Shown: positions 32,730 through 46,279, counted from the stretch's first letter. The stretch is 64,000 nucleotides of DNA from Talpa occidentalis (GCF_014898055.3 NW_023604295.1:137360676-137424675); one strand, 5' to 3'. The notes: generated from the sequence alone by a model not told the origin. Made by a program: numbers and translations.

Positions 32730-35700
32730 ATAAAAGAACATAGGAAATTTGCCTTTTTAAATCTCGAAGGGAGATTTTTAGATGGTCCACTAGTAAATGT
32801 GTTGCTATAGTAAAATTCCAAATAAATGATGGGTAGGAATTGAGTTGTTAGTATAGAAAGAGGGAATTTCTGTGGCTGAAGATATTAGAATATTACCTTT
32901 GGTCGATACAGTGCAAAGGCCAAAAAGTGTTCTCAAATACATCCAAGAATATGACACTGAGAATGTGTGGGCCATACTTCATACTTAAACACTTGTACGT
33001 CAAAAAAATGCTTTTGTCTCAATCTGTTAGAAATTGTTTTTCCAATGGAACTATCTTTAATAGAAACCAAATAGGAAATGGATTCACACTTTCAATATTT
33101 GCTTTATAATCATTTTTGTTGAAATACTTTAGTACTCCTTGAAGGAAGAGCTGCTCCACTTCTTAACACTTGTGATTATTTCAACTGAATGTATTCAAGA
33201 TAACTCTAAAATAAGTTGCTTATTAGAATGTTGCACAAAAGAATTTAAGTCTGCCAGTCACAAGACTGCCTGTTATTGAAATATGTCAATTTTTAAAATT
33301 CTTTTAATTGAGGTAACATTGTTTCACAATACTGTATATGCTTTAGAGGTACAGGATCACCCCTGCTTTCTGATGTATGCAGAGGAGTATGGGGCCTTGG
33401 CAATGGGTGTGGGGTGGTACCATACATTTGAAATGTCTCTTTTTTTAAAGTAAGAGTTAGAATTCTACATTTATTTGGTAGTTACAATAAAAACTCCACT
33501 ACTTGAAGCCTCTGCTGTTTATATCTCACTGATGAAATACTACCCAAGGAAAACTAATTACAATAACTACAAAATTTTTTATTGTTCTTACTTTTTTATC
33601 ATTAAATAAGTGATGGGAAGCATTAAATAATTGATTGACTCACTTTTTTAAAGTTAATCAAATTAAATGAGATAATCCAAAGTAATCGTGTTACAGTGGG
33701 GAAAAACTTGTCGTTTATACATTCTCCTAAGACCTAGAGAAACCACTTTATTTCAACAACAGAAGAAGCTTACAGTATTGTAATTATATATGCAAATAAT
33801 GTCATTTGCAACTTTCACCTTTTGGAGAAAATTCTTCATGAATTTATAGCATTTATTAATTAATTAATTTATTCACTTATATACTGACATATCAAAATGC
33901 CCTACCAATAATAAAATTAAGAAAACATCATAAAGTAGTTAAGAGTCTTGGAGGAAAATTACATTTCAAGGTACCAAATAATAAAAATAACCAAGAAAGA
34001 TCGAAGTTATTTTGGTTAAGGCCCTATCACAAAATGCTGTTTGTTTCAATAGTATGCCATATACTAGGACAAGAAAAATAGCCAATTTATATCTAAAAAT
34101 AAGAGACCAAAGGCACAAAAATACCCTCCTGTGAATTTACTAATGACAAAAAAGATAGAATTCACATGAAGTTTTGTGGATCTTTAATACTTAATAAAGA
34201 GTGTTTTTTCATTACCTCAATGAATAACTCCCAAAACTAAAATGATTTAAATAATTATTCTTCAAACATTTTTCAATGAGAATGTCCCCAAATGTTTCAA
34301 CTATGAATGAGGAATAAATATATTTATATATCGATCTTATATATGTATATATAAACGAGAAGATATCTTTATGTATACACTAAAAAATACATTCTGCATT
34401 AATGCTATTAAAAATCAAATGCTACTAAAGAAACTATCAAAATGTACTTATTTCCAAATCCTATGTGTGTTTGTTGATTTTTAACTTTCAAAGGTCTCAC
34501 TATGACTTTAATTCCAGTATTATAGTTTGGGATTTTTTTTTTTTTTTTTGTTATTTAGTTTAAGAAACAGCTCGTATCTTTAAAGCTCTGGAATGGTGTA
34601 AATCATTACAGTGGTTTCACATTTTTCATGGGATCAAGGAAACAACAGTAAGCTCATAAAACAGATACCACTAATTATGCAGAAGAGAAGTCATAAAGTT
34701 ACTAGGAGAAGCATGTTTTATATTCATGGACACATCATTAAAAGTTTAAGACATGCTATCAAATTCTACATTTTAATACTATACCCAACAGCATTAAACC
34801 CTCCCAACAAGAAAATCAGATTGCTTAATGATGCCTTTTTGTCACACTGGTTTTATATGTCTGCAGTTGAAGCAGATGTGGAATTTGTATTACTGAACTT
34901 ATTTTAAATCACTAGACAATTAAAAATCATTTTATCCTTCATATCTAGTTTTTTAAAAAGGTCTGCATCATCTTCCAGCAGACATCTCTTAAATAAAGTG
35001 TATTTATTGGGGTAATAAGTCTGGATTCTAGAGCATGTGTGTCGATTTTAAAATAAGGGTTTGGGGTTTCTTCAGAATATATACGAATATAAGGGAGGAT
35101 TAACAATAATAAAAGAAGTTCCACTTCAAATTAACTTATAAAATGCAAATTAAAGCTAAGAAATCAAATTTCATAGAGCACAGATGAAAACCCTATAGTA
35201 TTGTCCCATGGCTAAGATAAATCCAAGAATCAAGCAAAACTTTAATATTACAGAGAGCCATTTTAAGAGCTGTCCGCAGCTAGAACATCACAAACATTTG
35301 CCAACACCAGCACACATATTTAAGCAGCAGCTTTTTCCACTTGTCCACAAAAGAATTGAAGATGCACTAATATTTTCAACGTAAATGGAAATACTCTACA
35401 ATGTACATTTATTTGTGCATGAGTAAATGCTTTGCATTCCACTATTTAAGCATGTGTTAGAGTCTGCTCTCAAATACACATTTCTTGAGTATTTTCATGT
35501 GAATTTTGTAGGCTGATTGCTTCAAGTTTAATCTCAAAGTGAAAGTAAATATGGTCCTGGCAAAATGGGAGATGAAATCAGAAGGACTGCGTAGGAAAGA
35601 AAAGAAACCTGTGGATAAGAAGTAAACCATGGGAAAAGCAAAGCCACTGAACAGACTAAAAATCTGCAAGAGAGATTTATGTACCAGATCAGAGCCTGAA

Positions 35701-36179
35701 CTAACGGAACCAACTCCAGGAATTTGGAGAGAGTTTATTACTGGGATCTGGTGAAGGGAGCAGCGACTGTGGATGTCCAGGGAAGACAGAGCTCCGGCTG
35801 CTCTACGCTGGCCGGTTCGCTAGTTTTAATTTACTATAATCATTCAGTAACTTCTTTCCTATTTTTTTCCATGCCTCATACTGACAATGTGTGGCTAAAA
35901 GTCTGGGGGGGAAAAAAATCTCAAACTTTGATTTTTGGGCTTAGGGGATCAGGACAGACACAGTCACAAGTACAGCAGCTTGTCGTATGAAAATAACCTG
36001 ATCAACATCGTGAACGATAATGCAAATAATATTTCCTCCACACTGTATGAACTGTTGAGTTGTACTGAACTGAAATATGGGGGGGCAGCAGATAGATAAG
36101 TGAGAGAGAGAAGAGAAAGTTTGCAATGATATTCCAGTTTACCGTTTGATAAAACTATTTCATTTATACACACAACAGA
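32730..36179. other. No gene seen; AT-rich, old L1 scrap near 33295
   Basis: 33295-33355 (TTTTAATTGAGGTAACATTG) looks like an antisense L1 3' end. TTAAT-type low complexity lies at 33852-33876 and TATA-rich sequence at 34315-34360. T19 lies near 34531. Small frames have no motifs. Confidence 0.4.
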
Positions 36180-36345
36180 ACTTACCAAATGCCAAGCATT
36201 ATTCTAAGTACTTTATGGGTATGTTTATTTAATCCTCTTGACAACTTAGGAGATAGGTACTATTCTTGTTCCCCTATGATAGTGAGGAGATTGAACTGAA
36301 ATCTGACCAAGTTCCCAGGGCTTATAAATAGAGGAACTGGGTAAT
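36180..36345 (+). mobile_element. MIR SINE
   Basis: CCAAATGCCAAGCATTATTC, TAAGTACTTTATGGGTATGT, TTAATCCTCTTGACAACTTA, GGAGATAGGTACTATTCTTG and CCAAGTTCCCAGGGCTTATA match the MIR consensus in order. Confidence 0.85.
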
Positions 36346-36953
36346 TTACCAAACGTTTTCAGAATATGATGTAATTAATCTTGCTTATTGTCACAGAGCA
36401 GGTATTAGGCAAACATATCACAGAGAATTTTTTTTAATTATTTATAGATATTTTTACAATGCCCCCATTTATTTTATTCACATTTAAAATCTTGAATGTT
36501 TAATCCTCTGAAGCTCCACTTGTGAACAAACCTTCAGCGTTAGGCACCACGGACAGACGTAACTGCTTTGGCACTAAATCCATTTAACCTGTAAACATGA
36601 AGAAATGCAGATCTGGTCCTTTGAGGTTTACCGATCTGTAAATATTTTTAGTGAAACTACTGATAGATGGACAAGCACAGAAACTTTCGATGCTTGCAGC
36701 AATCAGCTTTTACAATTTTGAGCTGGTCTTAATTTAAGCACTACAAGTGCAAAACAGAAAATCTAGAAGAAAATATGGTTACTCATTTGCATCTCTGTTT
36801 TAATAATGCCTGTAATTGCTCAGTTACCAAAGTTAGCTCCAAATGCTTCTCTGCCAAATGCAGCTGCTCGACCCAACGAACACTGATTTGATTTTTCTGC
36901 AGAGTACACGCTCCTCGCTGTTCTCATGATGAATAAATAATGCCATGATGCCG

Positions 36954-36990
36954 TGGAGTCGTGGACCCTGCCCTTCTTGAGAAAAGGGCT
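36954..36990 (+). repeat. 37-bp dispersed direct repeat, copy 1
   Basis: TGGAGTCGTGGACCCTGCCC, then TTCTTGAGAAAAGGGCT. Matches 37697-37733 at 33 of 37 positions; flanks differ. No family recognised. Confidence 0.85.
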
Positions 36991-37696
36991 ACATCTGCTT
37001 ATTCTCAGACATTCACGATCCTAAAGGAATAAGACACCAGAGGCCGGTGAATGAGAAGGCCTTTTCAGACGTACAAAGCCTTCGCTCCTGAATCCACCTT
37101 AACCAGTTTGGAGAAAAGAGCTTTTGGCACCAAGGCATCCTTCAGGGAAGACTGATAATGATCACTGAGGACATACTCGGGGCTGCTGCCTCACTCACTT
37201 CAAAGGCTTTCTCTCTTAATCAACATTAAATCATCATTTTGCCAGGGATATAGGGACAGCTGTACACAATCTATTTGTTTTAAAACAGATTACAGCCAGG
37301 TCCCTCTGCCAAAGTATAAACTTCTTAATGTTGCATGTGCTTTAATACTTTTAAACTTGGAACTTTCGTTTCTAATTTAGTGTCCCAAATTAGCATTTGG
37401 AGCTCTGCTTATGGATCACATCTTCCCATGAAAGCTGAGCTAATAGTTTTATCAATTCTCCAGATAGTTCAAACAACCAAACAAAATAGATCTAAATCAA
37501 GCTTTTAAAAATAAATCACTCCAGTGTTTCAACCTGAAAAATAAGAAGTTTTAACTCGCTAGCCATTCGGTGTGGTGTGTTCTGATCCACATCAGTGAGA
37601 TTGTCTTATTATTAGTATTAATCCTCTGATATAATCATGTCTCTTTTTTTTCCTTCTGGAAAATGCAGATCCACGTGCCCTATAGCTTTTACCTTA

Positions 37697-37733
37697 TGGA
37701 GTTGTGGACCCTGTGCTTCTTGTGAAAAGGGCT
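37697..37733 (+). repeat. 37-bp dispersed direct repeat, copy 2
   Basis: TGGAGTTGTGGACCCTGTGC, then TTCTTGTGAAAAGGGCT. Partner of 36954-36990, 743 bp away in the same orientation. Confidence 0.85.
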
Positions 37734-37760
37734 TTGTTTTGACCCCATGACATTGGTCAC

Positions 37761-39289
37761 TCTAATCCTCTTACGCCTTGGTGGTCCTCATAAGTCAAGG
37801 GTAACTACTAAGATATTTTATTACCCAATTTAAAAAGAGGATGATTTTTTTTAAAAAAGGCAATGGTTCAGGGCCCCCAACTTCACCCCCAGTCAATCGC
37901 TCCAGTTTTATCCTAAAGATTATTAAGCTTCCATGTCTAAAGTCAGAGAATAAACATCCCATCAAATTGTATATATTAAGTACATACAATATACATTAAG
38001 TAGATGCAATTTCTGCTCCATTGAATTACAGTCAACTAATGCAAAGTCCTTGCTTAGTTAAATTAGTTTTATAACAATATTATTAACAATATAAATGATT
38101 ATAGAATTAGGGAATGTTAATGTTCTATAATTTTTTTATTGATTTTTGAGTAGTTTATGTTTGTGAGTAATCTTTTTGTGAGTCATTTCACATGCTGATT
38201 GCTGAATGGATCAACGGAGATTTTTGCTAAATTATTTTGCTACAGTATTAGAGGAAAATAAATGAATATTTCCTGTGGGCTTATAATTCTAGCATCTTTT
38301 ATCAGCAAATTTTTAAAATCTTTTAGATTTGCATTGGAAATATAGAAAGGAAAATATCAATGTGGATTAAATTTTTTCTGTGTAGCAGAAAATCTTAGAT
38401 TAGCAAAAACCCTTTCTTTGAAATTATTTTTTTCAATTATAATTTATATTATGCAAGCACCAGTGGAGGTTTTGAGTGTTTATCAGACAGGTCCATTTCA
38501 TTTCCACTGTTTTTTCATTGTCAAGAGGAGCTTTATAAATGAAAAACTAAAGGAGGGAAACATGAAGACCCACAGAACAGAAGAAACTAAAATCCTCAGA
38601 TGGGTGAGCTCCTTTTTTCTTCTATTTGAATTTGGAAAAGTGACAATTGCCAGTTTTAAAAACAAAAAAAAAGGGGGGGTGCTTTTGAACCTCCTCCAAG
38701 AGTAAATATAGTGTGGAAATCTGACTTCCACCCATCTACATGCCTAAGGATGGAGAGACCCAGGAATGGAGACATTTAATCACAGCTATGCCACCCTCAT
38801 ACCTTCTAAGGCAGGAAGAGCTTCTGCCTCTGTCCATATTTTGAGTGCTGATGCATTTGGTAAGTGGACTCCTACATCAGGACCATTCTAGTTCAGCTCA
38901 ACAACGGATGTACTGAGATCGCTAATATAATTCAGAAGTTCTGGAAGCTACTTGCCATTTTCTGTGTTCTTCCCCTTCCTACTCCCCAAGCCATCAGCTC
39001 TCCTGGTAAGATCTCTAACCTTTCCCAAGTAATCCTTGGGTGCTCCAGCAGTCAAAAATGGTACAATTAAAAAAATATACACATAAACATATCCCAGCCT
39101 GCCTTCAACATGCTCAGAACATTTACAGTAACAGGAAGTTGGGCGCAATCATCGAACACTGAGCCAATTTAGTGTTGAGAAAATGATACAACTTTATTTT
39201 AAAAATTGAAGAGAACCTAAATAAATAAATAATGCCCATGAATGGAAAAATATTTTTTAAAAATGACACAATTATAAGACAGTATAACT
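37761..39289. other. No gene seen; AT-rich, unassigned
   Basis: Opposed short frames at 38418-38731 overlap and lack motifs. Confidence 0.4.
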
Positions 39290-39500
39290 TAACCATTGAG
39301 AGCATGGTGGTATAATTGTGCTCGCCACCTGAGTTCAAATCCTCGCCATGCCACTGTCTGTTGGTATGTCACTGAGCTGTCACTTAAATTGTCATATATG
39401 TAATAGTAAACTTCTGTAAGAATTAAATGAAGAAATGTATAAGCACATAATATAGCAAATGTTCGATATATAGTAAATGCTCGATAAATATTAAATATCA
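39290..39500 (+). mobile_element. MIR SINE, nearly full length
   Basis: Starts near TAACCATTGAGAGCATGGTG, has the tRNA-derived B box GAGTTCAAATCC, then CTGTAAGAATTAAATGAAGA and TAGTAAATGCTCGATAAATA at its end, in MIR order ('...agcatggact...gggttcaaatcc ... gaggattaaatgag ... agtaagcgctcaataaat'). Confidence 0.85.
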
Positions 39501-42500
39501 TCATCATATCACAAATAGCATTGATATCTGTGAAAGCATGGTACAAAAGCTACAAAATAAATATTATGATTAATTACAAGGTGATATTATTACTCCATTA
39601 CCACTAATTGGCACTATTACCACTAATAATACCATCATAAGATATCAAGTACAGTTCTACTTGCTTTCCTGAGCAAAAATGAATACAACTCCAAAATAAT
39701 AGATAACTATTAGCAGTTGTAACTGGGAGAGAGGAGGAATTTACTACTTAAATCGATTTATATGATGGTGGTGAGTGGCTGTCTTCAGAATTCCTGAAAA
39801 CACACCCAACTCCCAAGTGAAGCAATGGAAAACCTTTGATTTCTGCATTGCACAAACCACCATCAAAGTGTTTATTTAGTCTAAATGCCTAAATGGGTCA
39901 TCATCTCTAGAGGTTTTATAGTTAACAGCTTATCCTTAAGTTCAAGAATTCATATCACCAGTGGAATTTTTTCCATCAAAGTGAAATATCTAGATTTTGA
40001 CACCGAGGAAACACATCCAAGCATTTTATGACTGGACTTAAGATTTCAGGACTGAAGTAAGAGTCTTTCTTTGTTGTGTGATGTAAACATTCATTTTTCT
40101 CATTTTACTTCAGATTCCTAATCAAAACATTTCTTTTAACTATTTTTTGGTTTGGAAATGAAGTCTATCATTTCATTCAGTGTCAAGTTTGCAAAAAGTT
40201 GAAGGCTCTGTCCAGAAATACTGAAATATAATTTTCCTGAATATTGAATGGGGAAAACGGTGGTTAACTGAAATAGTAACTAAGGAACACTTACAGCCCC
40301 TGGAACTCAAAATCTTCATATATACCAGGGCAAGAATATCGTTGACAAGAACATTTAGTAAAAAGAAACCCAGTGAAATCACCAAAATAGGAGAAAATCC
40401 ATCCTTTAGCATGTTAAAGCTAATCTGAAGAAATTAAACATAAAAGGAGGCATATTTTATGTCTTTGGTTAAAGATAAAGGCGTACCACACTCTAAATGT
40501 ATACAATAGTATAACCAATATACATATTTTAACAACATATGTTTATATAAAAGATGCGTCATCATTGAGACAACTCTTTTAGATGCTTGAATTCCTTAAC
40601 ATAAGTCTGAGTTTCCATTCTTCGAAGCCGAGCTCCTAAGAAATTGGCCTATTTGGTACCTACCACTTCTCATTATTTTAGGTTATTTCCCCCCCTGGTA
40701 TATGACACCCACCTACTACCCCTGTCACACTGCGGGAACTACCCGTCCCCCCAGAGGAGAACCCTTTCCCTCAAAATGTGTCCCCTGTGAATCTTAACAA
40801 CTGTGAGCCATTCACAACTACCTGAAAATAGACTGAAAATCTATTGCATGAGTAATGGTGTGAGCTGACAAAGTGGCTAAGGCAACAACACATTTAAATA
40901 TTTTATGAGTCTAGGTTTTATTGTGCTGCCATTTCCTAGAATTAGGGGGTGATTCCCTAATTATGAATAATTCCAAATGAATAATACATGCTGAGATATC
41001 TTGTATTGAAAGCTTTCTGAAATTTCATGGAAGAAACCACCTACTTCACCTTCACAGTTATTTAGGTGTTTGCCCACCCGAGACACAGTATTTACGGCAC
41101 CGCTTCATTTTATTCACAGCAACATATCGATGTTTCCCTACAACATTCTTACTTCATGTGAAGAAGCCATGTGAAGTCATTCTCCCTAACAGAAGAAGAA
41201 ATGAAGAATTGAAGGTTGCTTACCTTCTCAAAATTTAAGATTAGATTTTCCAACATTTCCAGTGATATGTGAGGAGAGTACATATATCAGTAGAAGAATG
41301 GTTTATTACTCAATATTTTTCAAGCTTTTTATATATTACATTTTGATCCATAATATGAGAAAACATAATCAAAACAGTACATATTAATACTTTGATCTGC
41401 AACGCAAATCGTACATGTGCAGAGTGAAGAATTAGAGCAATTATCAAAAGAAGGGTCTTGCCCAAATGTTCACTCTCGTGAAATATCTATATAATTAAGA
41501 CAAAATGACATAGGAGCTTGCACTATGTGGGTAATTGGCTCAATTCTCCAATTTATCTCACAAATGTAGTCACCATGAGAATGATAAAATTATATCTATT
41601 GTAAAGAGACCTCAAAAGACTAAGACATCCAGGTTAGAAAATTGAAAACAAAGCCAAATATTTACTCGAAATCAAACCCAGAAGTTCTTTTGAAATTCAC
41701 TGAAAGAGCAATCATTCCCAATGTCTTTTCACCTTCTGGTATGAGATGGAAGTCAAACTGGAAATACTGAAACACTTTAAGAAAGGCAGTAAAACAAAAA
41801 CAAGCCTTCTTGTAAGACTTCCAGATGAAAGAGTTTTGAATAAGCATTTAATCATGTGGATCCTGGTTCAAGCCAAGCTGAACCTCAAAGGTTTACCTGC
41901 GCTCATTATTTAGAATTCACAAAGAAATGGAAATGCACCGTGGCTATGGGAACATTGACGATGAAATGATTTTTGTAAGGAAACGGAATGTTTACATTAA
42001 GTCCAGAGTTGTGGTCCATATGGCAAAAGGGAAGAACAGAATCCTGCACTTCTGCCAGGTTGTTTGGGAGGAGTTTTGTTTCCAAATTCTGTGCTTCCAA
42101 AATCTGAATCTTTTTATGCTTGCACAGGATTTTAAGTCTAAATCACGGTGCAGGCTTATTTTCCTAGCTGATTTTAAATGTCTGTAGATTAGTGTAATGG
42201 AAGACTGTTTTTGTAAAAAAAAAAAATTTGGAAAGGCAGTTGTATAAATATATTAGCTACCTATAAAAATAAAGCACATATTTGATGAATCACAGTTGAA
42301 ATGCAATTAGTGTCGTGAGTAAATTAAGAATGCCAATCTCCAAAGATGTTTTAGTCATGAAATATTTTAGAATTCATTGCGTGTTTGTTTGACTGCTATA
42401 ACAGCAAGTAGACCCAGTAAAATCCATAATTTCTACTATGCCATGAATATGGAACTAATAACCAGAGAGGGAAAAAGCAGGATTTTTTTCTCTTAGAATG

Positions 42501-43254
42501 ATCTTGTATATACCAGGGTCAACTCGGCTGACATCTTGTCTTAGGAATCATTAGAGATTATAAACTGAATAAATTGGCACTACCAAGGGGTGACCCTAAC
42601 ATAATTTGGCACCATTCCAGGGCTGATTTGATTTCTTCTTCCATTTAGAAGGCGGCACCTCTTCCCCCAAGACAGGACATCCAAGCACACTGTATACACA
42701 CTCTGAAAAATCATGCTTGCGACTGTCACATGAAAGAATTTACAAAGTTACATTTCCACACTGTTTTGGCTTCCTCCACATCCTGACAATAACCAGACTA
42801 TATGTTTCACTTGTTCTGAAGCCATATATAAATAATAGAATGATATAAAGAATAAAACAAACTGCTTTCCAAAAACTGAGCCTGTAAATCACACAGTGCG
42901 GCAGGTTTTGCTTCCAAAACATCTCAACTCTTCCTGGGTGCCAGTAATATCTACCCCAAAAGAGTCACTGGATGACGTTGGATAAAGACTGGCTAATCTT
43001 ATAAAAGGTAATAACTGAAAAAGGAAGAAAAATAGAGATCCTGGGAATACTGCTTCTGGGAGGTTTGTCATTGATGGGGTTAGTAGCACAGTAAAAAGGG
43101 GGGCTTTTTAATAAGGAATAGAAAAAATACTCCCTTACTGAGAATCTAACCAATGGAGGGAATGAAAACAATGTTGATTTTCTACTGAACACTGAGCACT
43201 GAGTCATCATTAGTCACTCTCCATGGCAGAACTTGAAAGTCACGTGGGTTAGGG
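39501..43254. other. No gene seen; AT-rich, unassigned
   Basis: Frames of 60-86 codons at 40173, 41662, 41906-42187, 42740-43210 have no motif. A12 near 42218. No repeat I can name. Confidence 0.4.
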
Positions 43255-43565
43255 GTTTTTTTTTTTTTTGGTTAACTGTTTCATGGAGGCATCATATACA
43301 GACATCAAGTGCACAGATCGCGTGTATGCAACTCAGTAAATTCATACAAATAAAAGCTCCTAAATTACTGCAACCAAATTAAGAAATAGATTTGCAGGCA
43401 TCATAGAAGACCCCTTTGTGGCCCCTCCAAGTCATTGCTCCATCCTTCCCAAACACCATAAACTGCCTGTTTGGAGAACTCGTATAAGTGGAATCCGTCA
43501 ATATAGCCTCTTTTCTGTCTTCTTTTGACCAATATTACATATGTGAGATGTATGTGGATTGAGGA
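43255..43565 (-). mobile_element. Old L1 3' UTR, antisense
   Basis: Begins with a T run, then CTGTTTCATGGAGGCATCAT, AGTAAATTCATACAAATAAA, CCTTTGTGGCCCCTCCAAGT, CCTGTTTGGAGAACTCGTAT and AAGTGGAATCCGTCAATATA: the reverse complement of L1M-class 3' sequence ('ttttattgaggtataa ... agtggaatcata'). Confidence 0.6.
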
Positions 43566-43574
43566 AATCTTTTT

Positions 43575-43622
43575 GATAGCTTGACAGCACTGAGACTTTA
43601 GGCCCTGAGCCACCAGGAGCCC
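43575..43622 (-). mobile_element. SINE head-only fragment
   Basis: GACAGCACTGAGACTTTAGG, then CCCTGAGCCACCAGGAGCCC, is the reverse complement of only the 5' tRNA-related head of the local SINE family. The SINE body and tail are absent on its left, where old L1 sequence begins. Confidence 0.6.
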
Positions 43623-43639
43623 TCCTCTATTTCTTTTTT

Positions 43640-43901
43640 TTTTTTTTATAAAGATCTATTTATTTATGCATACAAGAACTGGGGTGCTGCCAGAGGTGCA
43701 GGGGGTGAGAGGATTTATCAGAGACAGAGTGGGAATCGGAACAGGCAGATCTACTGAAATACACTGCTGAGGGGAGCAGCGGGCGAGACAGGCAGCTGTG
43801 CCATGTGGGTATCTCCCTGGCTGGGGATCGAACTCATGCAGCTGTGGCTACAGACAGATTCATAATGCTGTGGCTTAATCCTTTGCACCACCAGGGAGGC
43901 C
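43640..43901 (-). mobile_element. tRNA-derived T+ SINE, type A
   Basis: Reverse-strand copy from a T run and AAAGATCTATTTATTTATGC to ACCACCAGGGAGGCCC. Approximate target-site duplication: CTCTATTTCTTTTTT at 43625 and CCCTATTTATTTTTT at 43901. Type-A body. Confidence 0.9.
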
Positions 43902-43915
43902 CCTATTTATTTTTT

Positions 43916-45588
43916 TTTAAACTAATAAGAATACTGTGACTCAGAGAGTGCAAGTAAATGATTACAGGCAACACAGGTCATCACTGCCAGAGATAAGGTT
44001 GGAATCTGATATTTATTTTGATGATCTTTCCACTTGGAGTATTCAGTGTAGGCAAAGTTGTTATAACCAACAGAATAAATTCTAATGTATAATAAAGGAT
44101 ATTTGAAAAGTTTCTCTGCATTTATTCTCACATGTCTTTGGAAGAATGAATACTGAGAAGAGAAATTGTTTGTGCCAATAAAGTTTAAGCAAGTAACCCT
44201 TACAGAACTACAGAATAAAAATGCAGACTACCAGAAATAAAGGATCCTTAACCATATATATTTCCAATGTTATTCATCCTTTCCACAGGGACTTGAGTGA
44301 ATCATAACTGCGTCTGAGATTGCTATAAATACTTAAGCTAAAGTCTGGAGCCACTTCAACTTTGCATTTTACCTTAAAATGATCCTGGTGAAACATGTTT
44401 TACTGAGGCATTCGATTGAGTAAAGTGTTCATCTAGTTTTCCTGGGTCTTCAGTACGTTTTGAGCACAGAAAACATTCTTTCAATTTAGATAATGTTTAA
44501 ATTGAGAAAGAGAGAAAATGCAGAAAGGAAATCTGTCATGCCTTATGAGTGGAAACAGTTGACAGGCAAAATAAATGATGGTTTATTAAGAGATTACGTA
44601 GTTATAGAACTTTTTTATGTACATTGTTGTAATCATCATACTATCTGTCTACTTCAAACCTGGTTCACACTGGTCCCACCGCTTACTGTCCAGACAGATC
44701 AAAATAATTCTATTTGCCATCAGAGCATTCTGAATTCTGCATAACATAAGGAAAATGGTCTGTACCCTGGAGATAAATTATAAAAACGGGAGGCCAGAAT
44801 TATAAGTTATTTAATGCTTTCCTAGTTTTTATAAATATACGTACATTTATATAGTAAACACTCTTAGGGATTTCTATTGTGCAATAGGAATATTCTACTA
44901 TTTGTTTCATTATAAATGAATCCCAAGCTCACAACAATGCAGAAGTAACTTGTCCCTGAGCCTGGGAAGGAGAGATGGCTTCTGGGCCTTATGAGATTTT
45001 ACCTCCTGAATTTCTATGGCCTGTCTCATAAATAAGGACAGACACAGTGTCTCTAATATCCCCCCAGTTGAAATCCTCCACCACTCTGGGGTCAGATTGC
45101 TCCCAGCTGGAGGGAAGGCTGCTAAGAGAAACACTTGGGGAAGCGTCATGGCGGCAAGTGACCTGCTTGGTTTGCTTTTCAGTTATATGTCCCAGCACAC
45201 ACCCCTATACCTACCCTTTCTATATAGATGATTCTAGGTAACTAATTCGACCTTTAACAATTTTTCATCCATAGAGGAAAAATGTTTGGGGATTTTGAGG
45301 AAATTCTGGGGAAAGAAATAAAGATTAAATGGAAGGGTAAAAGAGACTGCTGCCACACTTAGAAGTCTTCCCAAGTTCCCCAAGGGAATCTCTGCCAATG
45401 TGTCCCCTGTGAGAATAAGTGTGTAGAGAAGACAGTGCACACTGAGACTGTGACAATGAGAGAAAACAGAGCTGCATGGGGACTGGAGGGTGACGTGCAA
45501 GAATGCATGTGAGGGCAATAGGAGGATGTGCGGTTCTGCTATATTCAAATTTGCCTTCAATGTCACTTTTATATTTTTCTTTCTTTGT
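43916..45588. other. No gene seen; unassigned
   Basis: Frames up to 110 codons (45234-45566, minus) lack any recognisable domain; those at 44910-45241 overlap one another in four phases. Confidence 0.4.
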
Positions 45589-45863
45589 TTTTTAAAGATT
45601 TATTTATTAATTTATACAAGAACTGAGGTACATGCCAGAGGTGTGGGGGGGGGGGTGGTGAGAGGATTCACCAGAGACAGAGCAGGGAACAGAACAGGCA
45701 AACTAATGAAATACACTGCTGAGGGGAGCAGCAGGCGAGTCAGGAGAGGTCTGCTGAGCCATGTGGGTAGCTCCCTGGCCGGCCAGGGATTGAACTCGTG
45801 CTGCAGAGGCTGTGGACAGCTTCATGGTGCAGTGCTTAACCCCTTGCGCCACCAGGGAGGCCC
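45589..45863 (-). mobile_element. tRNA-derived T+ SINE, type A, with G11 run
   Basis: Reverse-strand copy from TTTTTTAAAGATTTATTTAT to GCGCCACCAGGGAGGCCC. Carries an expanded G run (about 45645-45655) where other type-A copies have a shorter one. No clear target-site duplication. The 125-codon frame at 45490-45867 is SINE translation. Confidence 0.92.
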
Positions 45864-46279
45864 CTGAAAGATCTTAATAGTCACTAAAAATCAATCCTGT
45901 AATCGAGATGTTTGAGACTATTACTAGTCATGCTGGTTGCTAAGCTGCATAATTTCTCAGAACTATGAGAATTCCCCAAGATAAAGTATGTGACCAGCCA
46001 AAATGTACATTATTACAGGATTTTCAAAATTTTATCCATTAACATCTCACAAGTTACTGGTGACCCATAGGCAATGACATAGAAAATTCTACCCTGTTTT
46101 GAAAAGACCAGACACAATGAGGAAGCACATAAAAGTTGAGAACAAGTTAACACAAATAGCAGACTATAAGAGGCATCTTGAAGAGAAAGAACAGCTTTTT
46201 AATAGAGACACTTATAGAAGTGTTTTTCACAGGCCAGCAGCTAGAAGGGTATCCACCCAGCTCCTTATAAAAAAAAGTC
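45864..46279. other. No gene seen; unassigned
   Basis: Nothing recognisable beyond a 62-codon frame at 46099-46287, without motif. Confidence 0.4.

Larger units (their letters stand above)
36346..37760. other. Unassigned; non-repetitive block, candidate conserved element
   Basis: No repeat recognised. It holds an octamer ATTTGCAT at 36785-36792, several CpGs and well-mixed base composition between 36520 and 37330, and both copies of a 37-bp direct repeat. No open frame. Conservation cannot be judged from one sequence. Confidence 0.3.

Noticed and set aside
37760..37790. SINE head relic next to the 37-bp repeat (TAATCCTCTTACGCC)
   Set aside because: Similarity to the reverse head is limited to about 14 bases and stops abruptly.
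45490..45867. 125-codon frame as a gene
   Set aside because: Its downstream two-thirds is translation of a reverse-oriented SINE, including a glycine/valine stretch from a G run.
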